Counted from the first letter of the stretch, positions 9,276-18,424 are shown. The stretch is DNA of 64,000 nt from Shinella curvata (GCF_022899935.1 NZ_JALJCJ010000001.1:186001-250000); one strand, 5' to 3'. Made by a program: numbers and translations. The notes: generated from the letters alone by a model not told the origin.

Positions 9276-10274
9276 ATGGCAAAAATTACCGGTACCGCGT
9301 CAAACGACCTCCTCTATGGCACCGACGCCATCGACATCTACAAAGGGCTGGGTGGCGATGACAAGTTCGTCTGGAGCAAGGGGAACGACCTGGTCTACGG
9401 AGGTGATGGCTGGGACACGATGTCCTACTATCATTACATCGGCGACGTGACGGTAAAGCTCGCCGGCGGGGGGCGTGGCGCCGCTATCGGCTCTCTCGGC
9501 GATACGAAATATCTTTACTCCATCGAGGCGGTCATTCTCGGCAACGGCAGCGATGTGGCCACTGGTGATTCCGGCGCAAACACATTCTTCGGGCGGGGTG
9601 GCGACGACCGCTTCATCTATTCGCCCGGTGAAGATATCATGTACGGCGATGACGGCTGGGATACGCTCGATTACTTCGCCTACGCTGGCAATCTCACGAT
9701 CAAAATGAACGGTGAAAAAATAGGCACGGTCAAAGCCTCTGATGGCGACCTGCAATACTTCTATTCGATTGAGGCGATCATCCTCGGCCGCGGAAACGAC
9801 GTTCTAACAGGTGATGCCGGCACGAATTCGATCTGGGGCGGCGCAGGCAATGACAATATAAACGGCGGTAAAGGCAATGACATCCTAGACGGCGGTTCCG
9901 GTAACGACGTGCTGCGCGGAAACATTGGCGCCGATCGCCTGACCGGCGGCAAAGGCGCAGATCAGTTCATTTTCAAATCGATCGGTGAATCGACTGTTGG
10001 CGCTTCGGGCCGTGACTTCATAACCGATTTCAGCCGATCGCAGGGCGACAAGATCGACCTGTCTGCCATCGACGCCCGCACCGCCACGAGCAAGAACGAT
10101 GCCTTCACCTTCATCGGCGAGAAGGCGTTTTCTGACAAGGCCGGCGAGCTTCGCTACTTCCACAAGAGCGGCGACACCTTCGTCTCCGGCGACGTGGATG
10201 GCGACGGCAAGGCCGATTTCGCGCTTCGCCTCGACAAGACAATCGATCTCGTCAAGGGCGATTTCATCCTGTAG
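9276..10274 (+). CDS. RTX-type calcium-binding protein with M10-like C-terminal secretion region
   Basis: A 332-aa protein with hemolysin-type GGxGxDxL nonapeptides, clearest at about residues 185-230 ([17 protein letters not shown]). It lacks a Sec signal and ends like type I secretion substrates of the serralysin C-terminal class (FITDFSRSQGDKIDLSAID, then FVSGDVDGDGKADF and a hydrophobic tail). Residues about 15-97 and 98-182 are an imperfect duplication, each carrying GDDKF/GDDRF, GWDT and YSIEAxILG. No enzymatic domain is visible. No type I secretion genes are in the window. It lies inside the tRNA-Ser element and is probably carried cargo. Confidence 0.8.
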   Translation: MAKITGTASNDLLYGTDAIDIYKGLGGDDKFVWSKGNDLVYGGDGWDTMSYYHYIGDVTVKLAGGGRGAAIGSLGDTKYLYSIEAVILGNGSDVATGDSGANTFFGRGGDDRFIYSPGEDIMYGDDGWDTLDYFAYAGNLTIKMNGEKIGTVKASDGDLQYFYSIEAIILGRGNDVLTGDAGTNSIWGGAGNDNINGGKGNDILDGGSGNDVLRGNIGADRLTGGKGADQFIFKSIGESTVGASGRDFITDFSRSQGDKIDLSAIDARTATSKNDAFTFIGEKAFSDKAGELRYFHKSGDTFVSGDVDGDGKADFALRLDKTIDLVKGDFIL

Positions 10275-10373
10275 AGTTCGGCCAGCGCCGATCGTCAACT
10301 CGCTCTGAGGAACAAACACAAGCAAGGCTGGTTTGTGACGGCGGCGGGCTAAGCTTCCCCCCCGAGCCCGACC

Positions 10374-10407
10374 AAAAACAAAAAAACGGCCCCGATCCCT
10401 CGGGGCC
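10374..10407 (-). terminator. Rho-independent terminator after the tailspike gene
   Basis: On the minus strand an 8-bp GC-rich stem (GAGGGATC region; GGCCCCGA/TCGGGGCC with loop TCCC on the plus strand, 10388-10407) is followed by a long T run (10387-10374). It lies about 65 bases past the tailspike stop. On the plus strand the T run is poor, so it serves the RTX gene less well. Confidence 0.8.
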
Positions 10408-10471
10408 TCTTACTTCGAGATCAGACGCTGCATGGTTGTCGGCGGCCAAAGCTCAGAATTTCTAAGCTGAA

Positions 10472-12777
10472 CTATAGGTTACCCTTGCTCGCCCAAGTGC
10501 CAGGTGTGCCCGAAACTGTGCACATGCCGCCAGCCGGCTGGCCGACTGTGGGAGTGGTATTAAACCACTCCGAGCCAGCACGATGGAAGCCACGGGTTGG
10601 CGCTGCGGTGCCATGGTAGCGGACGATGCCGTTGTTCAGGATTTCGTACCACGCAGTGGGACCACTGATCGGGCCGCCGTCCTTACGATAGTTCCCGGAG
10701 AACTCGTTGAACTGAGAAGCATCTAGGCGGGCGTTGCTCTGTGTCGCAAAGGACACCTCGGCATTTATTGACGCCCCCAAGGCATTGTCTTTGATGCGGA
10801 GATTGCCACTGTCCGTGCTTGTTTGAACCAATATATCGATATACGTAGCATTGATTCCGAAATCATTATCTCGCAGCGTGACGCTCTCGGCCCCAGCAAC
10901 GAGCAGTACGTTTCGGCTGGCGTAAGCCGCATCCGTTAGGCGATACTGCCCTCCGCGCACAAAACGATTATTCGATATGAATCCGCCTTTCGGGGCGCCC
11001 GTCACACCCTGTTTGGCGATGTCGATGAACTCGGATCCCGAAATCTCGACTCCCTTGCACCCGGTAAGCGACGCCCCGAAATCGTAGAGCGCAATTTTCC
11101 CGTGGAATTTGGGCACTGAGCGCTGATCGACATAGACTGTAGCGCCGGAGGAGGCAGTCCAGGTTGCCGCATCGATGGGAACGGCAGTCTCTGTGGCTCG
11201 GATCTGGCGCGTGCCGGCAACCTTCACATTGTGACCGCCTACCAAAATGGTATCGCCTGGGCTTAGGACCGCTCCGAGAGCAGCGACAAGCGAAATCGAA
11301 GTGTCACCTGAGTTTTTCGTGGCGCTGAGGGTGGTGGTGTACTCAGTTCCGGTTACGGCCAAGCCTGTCAGGTCACCCGCAAGCCCGGAACGATCTCTCA
11401 TCGTGGCATCCATGTTGATGCAGCGCACGCCCCACGAACGCACCCAATCGATGCCCGTAGCCGAACCGACTGTGACGTTATCGACTATGATGTTTCCGCG
11501 ATTATCGGCCAGGCGAAGGCCCGTGGTTGAGCGTGCCACTTCCGAACAATCGATATTGCGCAACGTGATAGTGCCAACAGCGCCCGTGAGGTCGATCCCA
11601 CGAAAGACGTTGTCGGCCCCGGCGATCTTCCCGTTCTCAATGATTACGCTCCTCCAGTTGAGTAGCCGACGAGTGCCGAGGCCGGTTTCCGGATCGTCGT
11701 CCGCTCGGCTAGTTCCGATTGACGCAATCCGCAACGCGGCGATGTTATTCACTAAGGAAGCCCCTGAAAGCAGGAAGTCAGAGATATGGATCACGCCACC
11801 GACCAGAGGCTTGTCGTCCGCATTCGAATAGAAGTTGGTTTCGTCCCCGGGGATGAGTTCACCGAGCCGCTTGCAGTTGATGCCGCGTAGACCGCTCGCA
11901 CTGACGTCGTAATTGGACGAGAACGTGAAAAGCCGTCCGCAGCCGACCGCTTTGACATTCCGAACCGAAATCTTGTTTGGGTGGTAAGTCGCGTCAATCG
12001 GGTTTTCGACGCCAATTCCATCGGCGCCCCAATGGAAATGAAGCGCCGCACCGGCAAAGCCGATCACCTCGATATCTTCGGCGTCCACCTCTGCGACACG
12101 GCCGATGCCATTGAACCCATGCGCGGGCAGGTTCGGTGTTCCTGGAGCGACATAGAAGCCCATGCGACGTACGACAATGCCACGTGTATCGATTGGCACA
12201 CCGTCGGTGAAATAGCGGCTCATAGTGACGCCTGAGCCGAACTCGCCATCATCAGGGCCGAGCGCACCTGTTAGGTGAATGATATGGCCAACGTCCTCAA
12301 TACGGACATGTCGAGCCTCAATGCGAGCACCTGCCATGGTGTTGTCGATCTCGATATAGAACTGGCTGGTGAGGCGGCTACTGCCGAAAATCCGAAGGCC
12401 ACCCGGATAGTTCAGTTCGCCCAGATGATAGAATACACCACACCAGTGCGCAGATTGCAGTTTAATGCAACTGCAGCGTCGAACGCAGCCTGGATGGATA
12501 TGGTATCGTTGGTGCCCGTTCTGGTGGCCGGATCCCAATTACCGCGAGCACCGGCCATCGCCAAATAGATCTCAGGTTCGGCGATTTCCCACCACCCTCC
12601 GTTCTGGAACTTGAGAGAGTGGCTCGGTTCGCTAGGTACCCGTTTGTAGTACGCTGCGTCGTTTTTTGCCGAGATTGCAACATCGTAAGACTCAACCAAA
12701 ATCCGGTTGGTTGTCGACGGGATTACTGCAGAGGCAGCGTCTACAAACGAGGGGATGCTGTAAACATTTGCCGCCAT
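10472..12777 (-). pseudogene. Phage tailspike / pectate-lyase-like beta-helix protein, frameshifted
   Basis: Two minus-strand frames together make one protein of about 765 aa. The first, starting MAANVYSIPSFVDAA at 12777 with a good TAGGAG site, carries the tailspike N-terminal pattern ISIQAAFDAA and ends at 12412. The second takes over near 12430 in the -1 frame (GELNYPGGLRIFG) and runs to 10472 through a right-handed beta-helix with many turns rich in Asn and Gly. The shift is what a one-base deletion near 12425-12445 would give. The C-terminus (TVSGTPGTWASKG) is typical of phage appendage proteins. Such spikes bind or cut surface polysaccharide. Sequencing error or programmed frameshifting cannot be excluded. 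Confidence 0.75.
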
Positions 12778-12892
12778 TGCAATCACTCCTAATGACCGAA
12801 GATCCGACCATTCCACGACGGCAATAGGCACACAAGCTTAGATTGAGCGAGCAGCATTTATCGTCAAAAAATGGTCAAAGGTTCATGAGTCC

Positions 12893-13339
12893 CTAGGGCC
12901 GGATGTGCCGTTCTTGCTGTCCGGCGTCGATGCGCTGAAGAATTTCGCGAACGACCTTGATATCGCCCGCCTGCTGACTGACGAGGTTCTGGAGATCCCG
13001 GATGGTGACCGCCGTTGATGTGGTAGACTGCTCAGTCGCCGTGACGCGGTAGGCAAGGTTCTCGATCTGGGAAACCGCCTTGCGGGTATCAGCCTCCAGG
13101 CTGCGAAACCGCTCTTCCGAGCGCGCCTCACCAGCCTTGACTTCGACGAGCCGTTCCTTGTGGACTTGCTCGTGGCCCGTCCGCCAAGTCTGCAGATCCT
13201 CGATATCGCGGCTCTTGTCGATCCAGATGGCGACCCCGCCGACACACATACCGACGAGGGTGATGAGCTGGATGACCGTATTCAAATTCCATTCCAGCGT
13301 TCGTGCACGGGTAATGCCCATGGTCTTCTCCTCGGTCAT
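12893..13339 (-). CDS. Membrane-anchored coiled-coil phage protein (holin-like position)
   Basis: A 148-aa product with one transmembrane segment at about residues 20-40 (VIQLITLVGMCVGGVAIW), followed by a long heptad-rich helix with many Glu, Arg and Gln. The longest frame starts at 13354, but the ATGs at 13339 and 13321 have better ribosome-binding sites (AGGA and GAGGAG). The size and single membrane anchor fit a phage lysis or tail accessory protein. It lies between the tailspike gene and a gene remnant. I do not recognise a named family. Confidence 0.55.
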   Translation of the reverse strand: MTEEKTMGITRARTLEWNLNTVIQLITLVGMCVGGVAIWIDKSRDIEDLQTWRTGHEQVHKERLVEVKAGEARSEERFRSLEADTRKAVSQIENLAYRVTATEQSTTSTAVTIRDLQNLVSQQAGDIKVVREILQRIDAGQQERHIRP

Positions 13340-13361
13340 CCGCTCGTCCTGCATGCTTGCG

Positions 13362-13434
13362 TCAATCTGCGTTCTTCGGCGCGAGATAGCCGTACCAGGG
13401 CGTATCGGCCGTCATCGCTTTCACCCGGAGCGCC
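13362..13434 (-). pseudogene. C-terminal remnant of an unidentified phage gene
   Basis: About 23 codons on the minus strand read ALRVKAMTADTPWYGY then LAPKNAD and stop. The fragment meets the integrase remnant, which reads the opposite way, at about 13430-13435. This looks like a deletion junction that removed the rest of both genes. The position beside the membrane protein would suit an endolysin, but that is only a guess. Confidence 0.35.
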
Positions 13435-13890
13435 GAGCAAGTTGGAACAGAGGCTCGCTACAAAGAGACGAAATCTGGAAAGGCACGTACCATAGCGCTT
13501 TCATCGACCGTTCTCGAGGAACTAAAGCGTCACCGCCTCGCCCAGCCTGAGGAGCAATTGAAAATCGGGATACGACCGGAAGAAAATTCTTTAGTAGGCG
13601 CGCAAATCGATGGATCGCCGCTAAAACCGGTTTCTCTCACACACGAACGGACGCACCTCCTTGCGAAGACCGACCTCCCTCGAATTCGCTTTCATGACCT
13701 TCGCCACTCACACGCAACGCAATTGTTCGCCGTCGGCGTCCATCCGAAATCGCGAGCGAACGGCTCGGGCATTCGGACAATCGGGATCACGCTCGACCTC
13801 TATTCGCACATCATCCCGGGAATGCAGGCGAATGCAGCAGAGCAAGTTGACGCGGCAATCAAAGCTGCTAAAAAGCCGGCGAGCGAATGA
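13435..13890 (+). pseudogene. Tyrosine-recombinase integrase, C-terminal remnant with internal frame excursion
   Basis: About 151 codons of a phage integrase catalytic domain. The similarity starts abruptly at EQVGTEARYKETKSGKART, without N-terminal domain or start codon. HDLRHSHATQL holds a catalytic Arg, and GITLDLYSHIIPGM holds the nucleophile Tyr. Between them the expected IASERLGHS, with the second catalytic His, is lost. The region 13747-13776 reads that peptide in the +1 frame, as if one A was deleted near 13749 and one G gained near 13775. The remnant is inactive on two counts. It ends 75 bases before tRNA-Ser, the usual int-att arrangement. Confidence 0.85.
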
Positions 13891-13963
13891 TATGGTAGCA
13901 AAGCGGTAGCAAACGCCGTTTTTGGGAAATCTCGAAGCCAAAGATTTCTTAATCATATCAATC

Positions 13964-14002
13964 ATGGAAGAGTGTCCGAGTGGTTTAAGGAACCGGTCTT
14001 GA
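13964..14002 (+). repeat. Right attachment repeat (attR) within tRNA-Ser
   Basis: Identical over 39 bases to 8552-8590. It runs from two bases before the tRNA to the anticodon loop, so integration replaced the 5' half of the gene and its upstream region with element DNA while keeping the tRNA whole. Confidence 0.75.
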
Positions 14003-14055
14003 AAACCGGCGTGCGGGAGACCGTACCGTGGGTTCGAATCCCACCTCTTCCGCCA
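13966..14055 (+). tRNA. tRNA-Ser(UGA)
   Basis: A 90-base gene with encoded CCA. The acceptor stem is GGAAGAG/CTCTTCC, the anticodon stem CCGGT/ACCGG encloses loop CTTGAAA with anticodon TGA, a long variable arm marks it as serine-type, and the T loop is GGTTCGAATCC. Its upstream region is element-derived, so its promoter must lie in or near the integrase remnant. Confidence 0.95.
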
Positions 14056-14167
14056 ATTTTCGCTCCGCCCATTGGAACTTGTCTCCAATCCGGGTTTGGC
14101 TATGGCGAAAACGTTCTTTCGGAAAAAAACAACACGACCTTGATTTCACCATATTGTCCTCCCATAT

Positions 14168-14317
14168 AACGCTCATCGGTAATTGCTTGAGAGCGCTGGA
14201 AGGCCTCTGCCGCTCGCAATGGCCGCCATCACCTGATGCCCTTGACCACGGATGTACTGGCACTGGTGAAAAGGTGATGATGAGGAAGGTCGGTGCGTTT
14301 TCGCCCCGGCCTTTTTT
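14168..14317 (+). ncRNA. Possible small RNA ending at an orphan terminator
   Basis: No gene is seen in 14056-14397, yet a strong terminator ends at 14317. A TATAAC box lies at about 14164-14169, with a TTGATT-like box about 19 bases upstream, so a transcript of roughly 140-150 bases is possible. The alternative is that the terminator belongs to the tRNA-Ser transcript. No known RNA family was recognised. Confidence 0.25.
14286..14317 (+). terminator. Strong Rho-independent terminator without a preceding CDS
   Basis: A 12-position stem (AAGGTCGGTGCG with CGCCCCGGCCTT; one wobble, one mismatch) and loop TTTT are followed by four or more T. The nearest upstream plus-strand gene is tRNA-Ser, 230 bases away. 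Confidence 0.7.
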
Positions 14318-14397
14318 GTTGTCTGAACTCTCTTTCAGCGTCTGGAACAATCGTCGCGCCCTTCCTGTTTCACACCAGGCATCGAAGGAGGCTGGCC

Positions 14398-14610
14398 ATG
14401 GAAGAGACACCGACCGCAAAGCTCGCCGCAGAATATCTACGTCTCGGCGGAGCGCGACTGGCGAAGATCGACGACAACAAGATCAGCACCCGGCAATGGG
14501 TACACGAAACGCGCGATGCCGAAGAATTCTGGAATGCGCATATCGCACCCCTCGACGAGGCGCGTCGCGAGGAGGTCATTCTGCATCTTCCCACGATCAA
14601 TCGCGTGTGA
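14398..14610 (+). CDS. Small conserved-looking protein of unknown function
   Basis: A 70-aa product starting MEETPTAKLAAEYLR, chosen because GAAGGAGG lies just upstream; the open frame reaches 35 codons further but with unlikely coding. The protein is charged, mostly helical and soluble, without motif or signal. I do not recognise it beyond its likeness to small rhizobial hypothetical proteins. Confidence 0.55.
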   Translation: MEETPTAKLAAEYLRLGGARLAKIDDNKISTRQWVHETRDAEEFWNAHIAPLDEARREEVILHLPTINRV

Positions 14611-14754
14611 CCGCAAAACGACGGCGCGGCATGTTCCTGTCGGTTGAATTGAGTTTGCCCCTACTCCGCCACGATCTTCGCCATCAGATGACAAGCGGCC
14701 GGGAACCAATGCACCGGGTTCGCCATTATCGTGCCAGCTAGAAGGAGAGCACAA

Positions 14755-15282
14755 ATGAACAAGAAGCTTGGAGCGGTCCTCGCCCTCACCCTGGCGCAGA
14801 CGCTGGCATCGACAGCCGGTGCGGCCGACATGGTCATCCGCGACCGGGAACCCGTCTACGTCGAACGCGGTGGCGACCGCGACGGTGTCAAGATCGGCGT
14901 GCTGACTTGCGAAGTGGGCGGCGGCCTTGGTTATGTCCTCGGTTCGGCGAAGTCCATCGATTGCGTCTTCAAGTCCAACCGCGGCCGGCAGGACGTCTAC
15001 AGCGGCGTGATCCGAAAGATGGGTGTCGATGTCGGCTTCACCACGCAGGGACGTATCGTCTGGGCAGTCTTCGCCCCGACCGCCGGCTATCACGATGGCT
15101 CGCTCGGCGGTCTCTACCAGGGCGCGACGGCCGAGGCGACCGTCGGGGTGGGTATCGGTACTAACGTGCTCATCGGCGGCACCTCCGGCTCGATCCAGCT
15201 GCAGACGGTCAGCATCAGCGGCCAGATCGGCCTGAACATCGCCGCGACCGGCACCTCCGTGACCCTGACACCCCAGGGCTGA
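14755..15282 (+). CDS. DUF992 family exported protein
   Basis: A 175-aa product with a clear signal peptide (MNKKLGAVLALTLAQTLAS...AGA) and a ribosome-binding site AAGGAGAG before the ATG; the upstream in-frame ATG at 14731 would spoil the signal. The mature part has the DUF992 pattern: VLTCEVGGGLGYVLGSAKSI, then CVF, with two Cys that could pair in the periplasm, and a glycine-rich beta C-terminus. The function of DUF992 is unknown. It is a single-gene unit closed by a terminator. Confidence 0.8.
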   Translation: MNKKLGAVLALTLAQTLASTAGAADMVIRDREPVYVERGGDRDGVKIGVLTCEVGGGLGYVLGSAKSIDCVFKSNRGRQDVYSGVIRKMGVDVGFTTQGRIVWAVFAPTAGYHDGSLGGLYQGATAEATVGVGIGTNVLIGGTSGSIQLQTVSISGQIGLNIAATGTSVTLTPQG

Positions 15283-15289
15283 CATCACG

Positions 15290-15321
15290 GGCCGGGCGGT
15301 TCCTCCGCCCGGCCTCATTTT
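15290..15321 (+). terminator. Rho-independent terminator after the DUF992 gene
   Basis: A perfect 10-bp stem GGCCGGGCGG/CCGCCCGGCC with loop TTCCT, followed by TCATTTT, eight bases after the stop codon. Confidence 0.8.
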
Positions 15322-15395
15322 AAGTTAGGTCGCCTTGGCCAGGATCTTCGATCCACCGACGTGCCCGAATCGGGTAGGTCTGGGAGGAACAGGCA

Positions 15396-15755
15396 ATGGA
15401 GGCTGATATGCTCGAGAGTACCGACATCGAACTCGAAGACGAGCGGCTGAAGCAGCTCGATATCCTGGCTGCAGAGCGCTCCATGACGCCTCCGGACTTG
15501 CTCGCCCACTATTCCTCCGGCTCCTTCGGCTTTCACGAGGCGGTGCACACGACCTCCATCGTGCTCGATCTCGTCGATGACCAGCTGCTCCATCATCCGG
15601 CGATCGCAGGCAACAGCGAATGGTTTCGGCTGGCTGCAAAGGCGAGCGAAGCGCTGTTCAATCTCTACCAGGTGATGGGCGCGGCCCAACTCGCGACACG
15701 CAGCCTCGATGAGGGCACGCGTCCGGAAGATCTCAACGCCAGCAACGACGACTGA
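15396..15755 (+). CDS. Protein of unknown function
   Basis: A 119-aa soluble, helical product. The ATG at 15396 has GGGAGG upstream; another ATG at 15408 has GGAGG at good spacing and could be used instead. It begins with an acidic segment and has no signal or membrane span. No family was recognised. It precedes the Kef-type gene by 77 bases and reads the same way. Confidence 0.6.
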   Translation: MEADMLESTDIELEDERLKQLDILAAERSMTPPDLLAHYSSGSFGFHEAVHTTSIVLDLVDDQLLHHPAIAGNSEWFRLAAKASEALFNLYQVMGAAQLATRSLDEGTRPEDLNASNDD

Positions 15756-15832
15756 TCGTTTCCGCCTTGCGCGGACCGGATGGTCACCCTACCCTATCTT
15801 CTTGAATTCACAAGAAGTCAGGATAGACGCGC

Positions 15833-17635
15833 TTGCCTCACGCGACACCACTGATCGCGACCCTGGTCGCCGGTATCTGTCTCGCCTTCATCGCGGGTCT
15901 CGTCGCACATCGCTTTCGCCTGCCGCCGATCGCCGGCTATCTCCTCGCCGGCGTGATCATCGGGCCCTTCACGCCGGGTTTCGTTGCAGACCAGAGCCTG
16001 GCAAACGAGCTGGCGGAGATCGGCGTCATCCTCCTGATGTTCGGCGTCGGTCTGCATTTCTCGCTGAAAGATCTTCTGTCCGTCCGGGCCATCGCCATCC
16101 CCGGCGCGATCGGGCAGATTGCCGTGGCAACGGCCTTCGGCCTCCTGCTCGGCCTCGCCATGGGTTGGTCGGCCGGCAGCGGCTTCGTTTTCGGCCTGTC
16201 ATTGTCCGTCGCCAGTACCGTCGTGCTTCTGCGGGCCCTGCAGGAGCGGCGCATGGTGGAGACGGAGAAAGGACGCATCGCCGTCGGCTGGCTGATCGTC
16301 GAAGACCTCGTGATGGTGCTGACGCTCGTTCTCCTGCCGCCGCTTGCCGGCATGCTGGGCGGCACGGCGCAGACGGCCGATGTCGATCCCGACCTTACGC
16401 GCGCGCTGGGTCTTGGCGCGGTCTGGACGGCGGTGGGTGTCACCGCAGTCAAGGTGTCGGCCTTCATCGCTCTGATGCTCGTCGTCGGTCGCAAGATCAT
16501 TCCGATGATCCTGCACTATGTCGCCCATACCGGGTCGCGCGAACTTTTCCGCCTTTCGGTGCTCGCCATCGCGTTGGGAGTGGCTTACGGTTCGGCAAAG
16601 CTCTTTGGCGTCTCCTTCGCGCTCGGCGCGTTCTTTGCCGGCATGGTGCTGGCGGAATCGCAGCTCAGCCAGCAGGCGGCGCGCGAAACGCTGCCGTTGC
16701 GCGATGCTTTCGCGGTGCTGTTTTTCGTGTCCGTCGGCATGCTGTTCGACCCGGTCAATCTGCTCGAACGTCCGCTTGCCATCCTCGCGACGATCGTCAC
16801 CATCGTCGTCGTCAAGTCGGCCGTCGCTTACCTTATCGTCAAGGCCTTCGGTTACCCGCGCACGATTGCGCTGACGATCGCAGCGAGCCTTGCCCAGATC
16901 GGTGAATTCTCCTTCATCCTCGTCGTGCTCGGCGTGGGCCTTAAACTGCTGCCGTCGGTTGCACAGGATCTCATCGTTGCCGGCGCGCTGTTTTCCATTC
17001 TTGTCAATCCACTGCTCTTCATCGCCGTCGATCGCTATGGCGCAAAACTGGATGCGCCAGCGGCCGCAACGGAGCCCTTGGAAGGGGCGGATGCCACGCG
17101 GCGACCCGAAGAGTCAGCGGGCACGGAAGACATGGCCGAACCCACCACCCTCGCCGATCATGCGGTCGTCGTCGGCTATGGTCGTGTCGGACGGCGCATC
17201 GTCGAGCGGCTGCGAGCCGCAGGCACTCCCCTGCTGGTTATCGAGGAACGGGCCGGTGTCGCGGAGGCTCTGCGAGAGGCGGGTATCGAGGCGATCGGCG
17301 AGCCGGCCGGCAATCGCGGCGTGCTCGCGCAGGCCAATATTGCCGGCGCACGCTGGTTCGTCACCGCCATTCCCGATGCCTTCGCCGCAGGCACACTGAT
17401 CGAGCAGGCGCGGGCGGCAAATGGTGCGCTTTCCATTCTTGCACGCGCTACATCGCAGGCGGAAGCCGATCATCTGCGCCAATTCGGCGCCAATCATATC
17501 GTGATTGCAAAGGATCAACTTGCCGCGGCCATGGCCGAGACGCTGCTTGCGAGTGATAGGGCGCGAAAGCCAAATCCAGACACGGATGGGCAGGGAGAGC
17601 TCGATCTGGCAGGCCATCCGCCTGCAGGCGGCTGA
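15833..17635 (+). CDS. Kef/YbaL-type monovalent cation:proton antiporter with TrkA-N domain
   Basis: A 600-aa inner-membrane protein. Residues 1 to about 400 form 12-13 membrane segments of the CPA2 family, with LPPIAGYLLAGVIIGPFTPG early and ALGAFFAGMVLAES later. A linker of charged residues leads to a cytoplasmic RCK/TrkA-N domain (about 445-565) with the nucleotide-binding pattern VVVGYGRVGRRIVERL. The order matches YbaL-type proteins, which exchange K+ or Na+ for protons. The start is a TTG with AGGA upstream; no ATG is placed better. Confidence 0.85.
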   Translation: MPHATPLIATLVAGICLAFIAGLVAHRFRLPPIAGYLLAGVIIGPFTPGFVADQSLANELAEIGVILLMFGVGLHFSLKDLLSVRAIAIPGAIGQIAVATAFGLLLGLAMGWSAGSGFVFGLSLSVASTVVLLRALQERRMVETEKGRIAVGWLIVEDLVMVLTLVLLPPLAGMLGGTAQTADVDPDLTRALGLGAVWTAVGVTAVKVSAFIALMLVVGRKIIPMILHYVAHTGSRELFRLSVLAIALGVAYGSAKLFGVSFALGAFFAGMVLAESQLSQQAARETLPLRDAFAVLFFVSVGMLFDPVNLLERPLAILATIVTIVVVKSAVAYLIVKAFGYPRTIALTIAASLAQIGEFSFILVVLGVGLKLLPSVAQDLIVAGALFSILVNPLLFIAVDRYGAKLDAPAAATEPLEGADATRRPEESAGTEDMAEPTTLADHAVVVGYGRVGRRIVERLRAAGTPLLVIEERAGVAEALREAGIEAIGEPAGNRGVLAQANIAGARWFVTAIPDAFAAGTLIEQARAANGALSILARATSQAEADHLRQFGANHIVIAKDQLAAAMAETLLASDRARKPNPDTDGQGELDLAGHPPAGG

Positions 17636-17680
17636 CGCAGGAGAAAAGGCACTCTCCGGCCAAGGCAAATGCTGAACGCG

Positions 17681-18424
17681 CTACGTTCCTTCGCGCAATG
17701 CCTGTACGACGCGCTCTCGGCCGACCCGGATGACATTCTCCATCGCACGGCGCGCGCCCTCCTCGTCCCGCTTGTCGATCTCCTCGACGATACGGATGTG
17801 GGTCGCCGCGACATCGCTGATCTTGCCGCGATCCGCCGCTGGTGAGCTCAGCTTGAACGCGCCGACAAGGCCGGCCTCGATCAGGCTGCCGACGGTACGC
17901 AGGAAAGGGTTGCGCGAGGCCTCCAGCACCGAAAGGTGGAACTTCAGGTCCGCCATGGCGAGCGTTTCGGCCGTATGTTCGGGATCGCCCATGGCGACGG
18001 CAAGACGCATCATCTGGCTGATATCGGCCTCCGAGGCATGCCTTGCGGCGAGTGCGGCGGCATGGGGCTCGAAGGCAAGGCGCACTTCGGACAGGTGCGT
18101 CAGAAAATCCTCGTTGACGCCGACGGCGAAGTACCAGGTGAGGATATCGCTGTCGAAAAGGTTCCACTGGACGTTGGGCGTCACGCGCGTGCCAATGCGG
18201 GCGCGCGGCACGACGAGGCCCTTGGCGGCCAGCGTCTTCATCGCTTCACGCAGCACTGTGCGCGAGACCTTGAAGCGCGCAGCCAGTTCGGCATCGCCCG
18301 GTAGCGTCGATCCCACGGGATATTCGCCCGCGATGATCGACCGGCCAATCGCATTGACCACCTGCGCATGACTGGTGCGCGTGTTCGCCCCGCTGATGAC
18401 CGTTTCAAGCAAACTCTTGCGCAA
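17681..18424 (-). CDS. GntR/FadR-family transcriptional regulator
   Basis: A 247-aa regulator. The winged helix-turn-helix is about residues 18-80 (GSTLPGDAELAARFKVSRTV and LREAMKTLAAKGLV), and the helical FCD ligand-binding domain follows (about 100-230), with acidic and His residues that bind metal in this family. The start is TTG with a strong GGAGGGG site. It lies downstream of the BMP importer on the same strand but after a terminator, so it may be transcribed separately. Control of the importer is a plausible but unproven role. Confidence 0.85.
   Translation of the reverse strand: MRKSLLETVISGANTRTSHAQVVNAIGRSIIAGEYPVGSTLPGDAELAARFKVSRTVLREAMKTLAAKGLVVPRARIGTRVTPNVQWNLFDSDILTWYFAVGVNEDFLTHLSEVRLAFEPHAAALAARHASEADISQMMRLAVAMGDPEHTAETLAMADLKFHLSVLEASRNPFLRTVGSLIEAGLVGAFKLSSPAADRGKISDVAATHIRIVEEIDKRDEEGARRAMENVIRVGRERVVQALREGT

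Noticed and set aside
14437-15318. A 293-codon minus-strand frame
   Set aside because: It covers the DUF992 gene antisense, including its terminator, and has no family marks.
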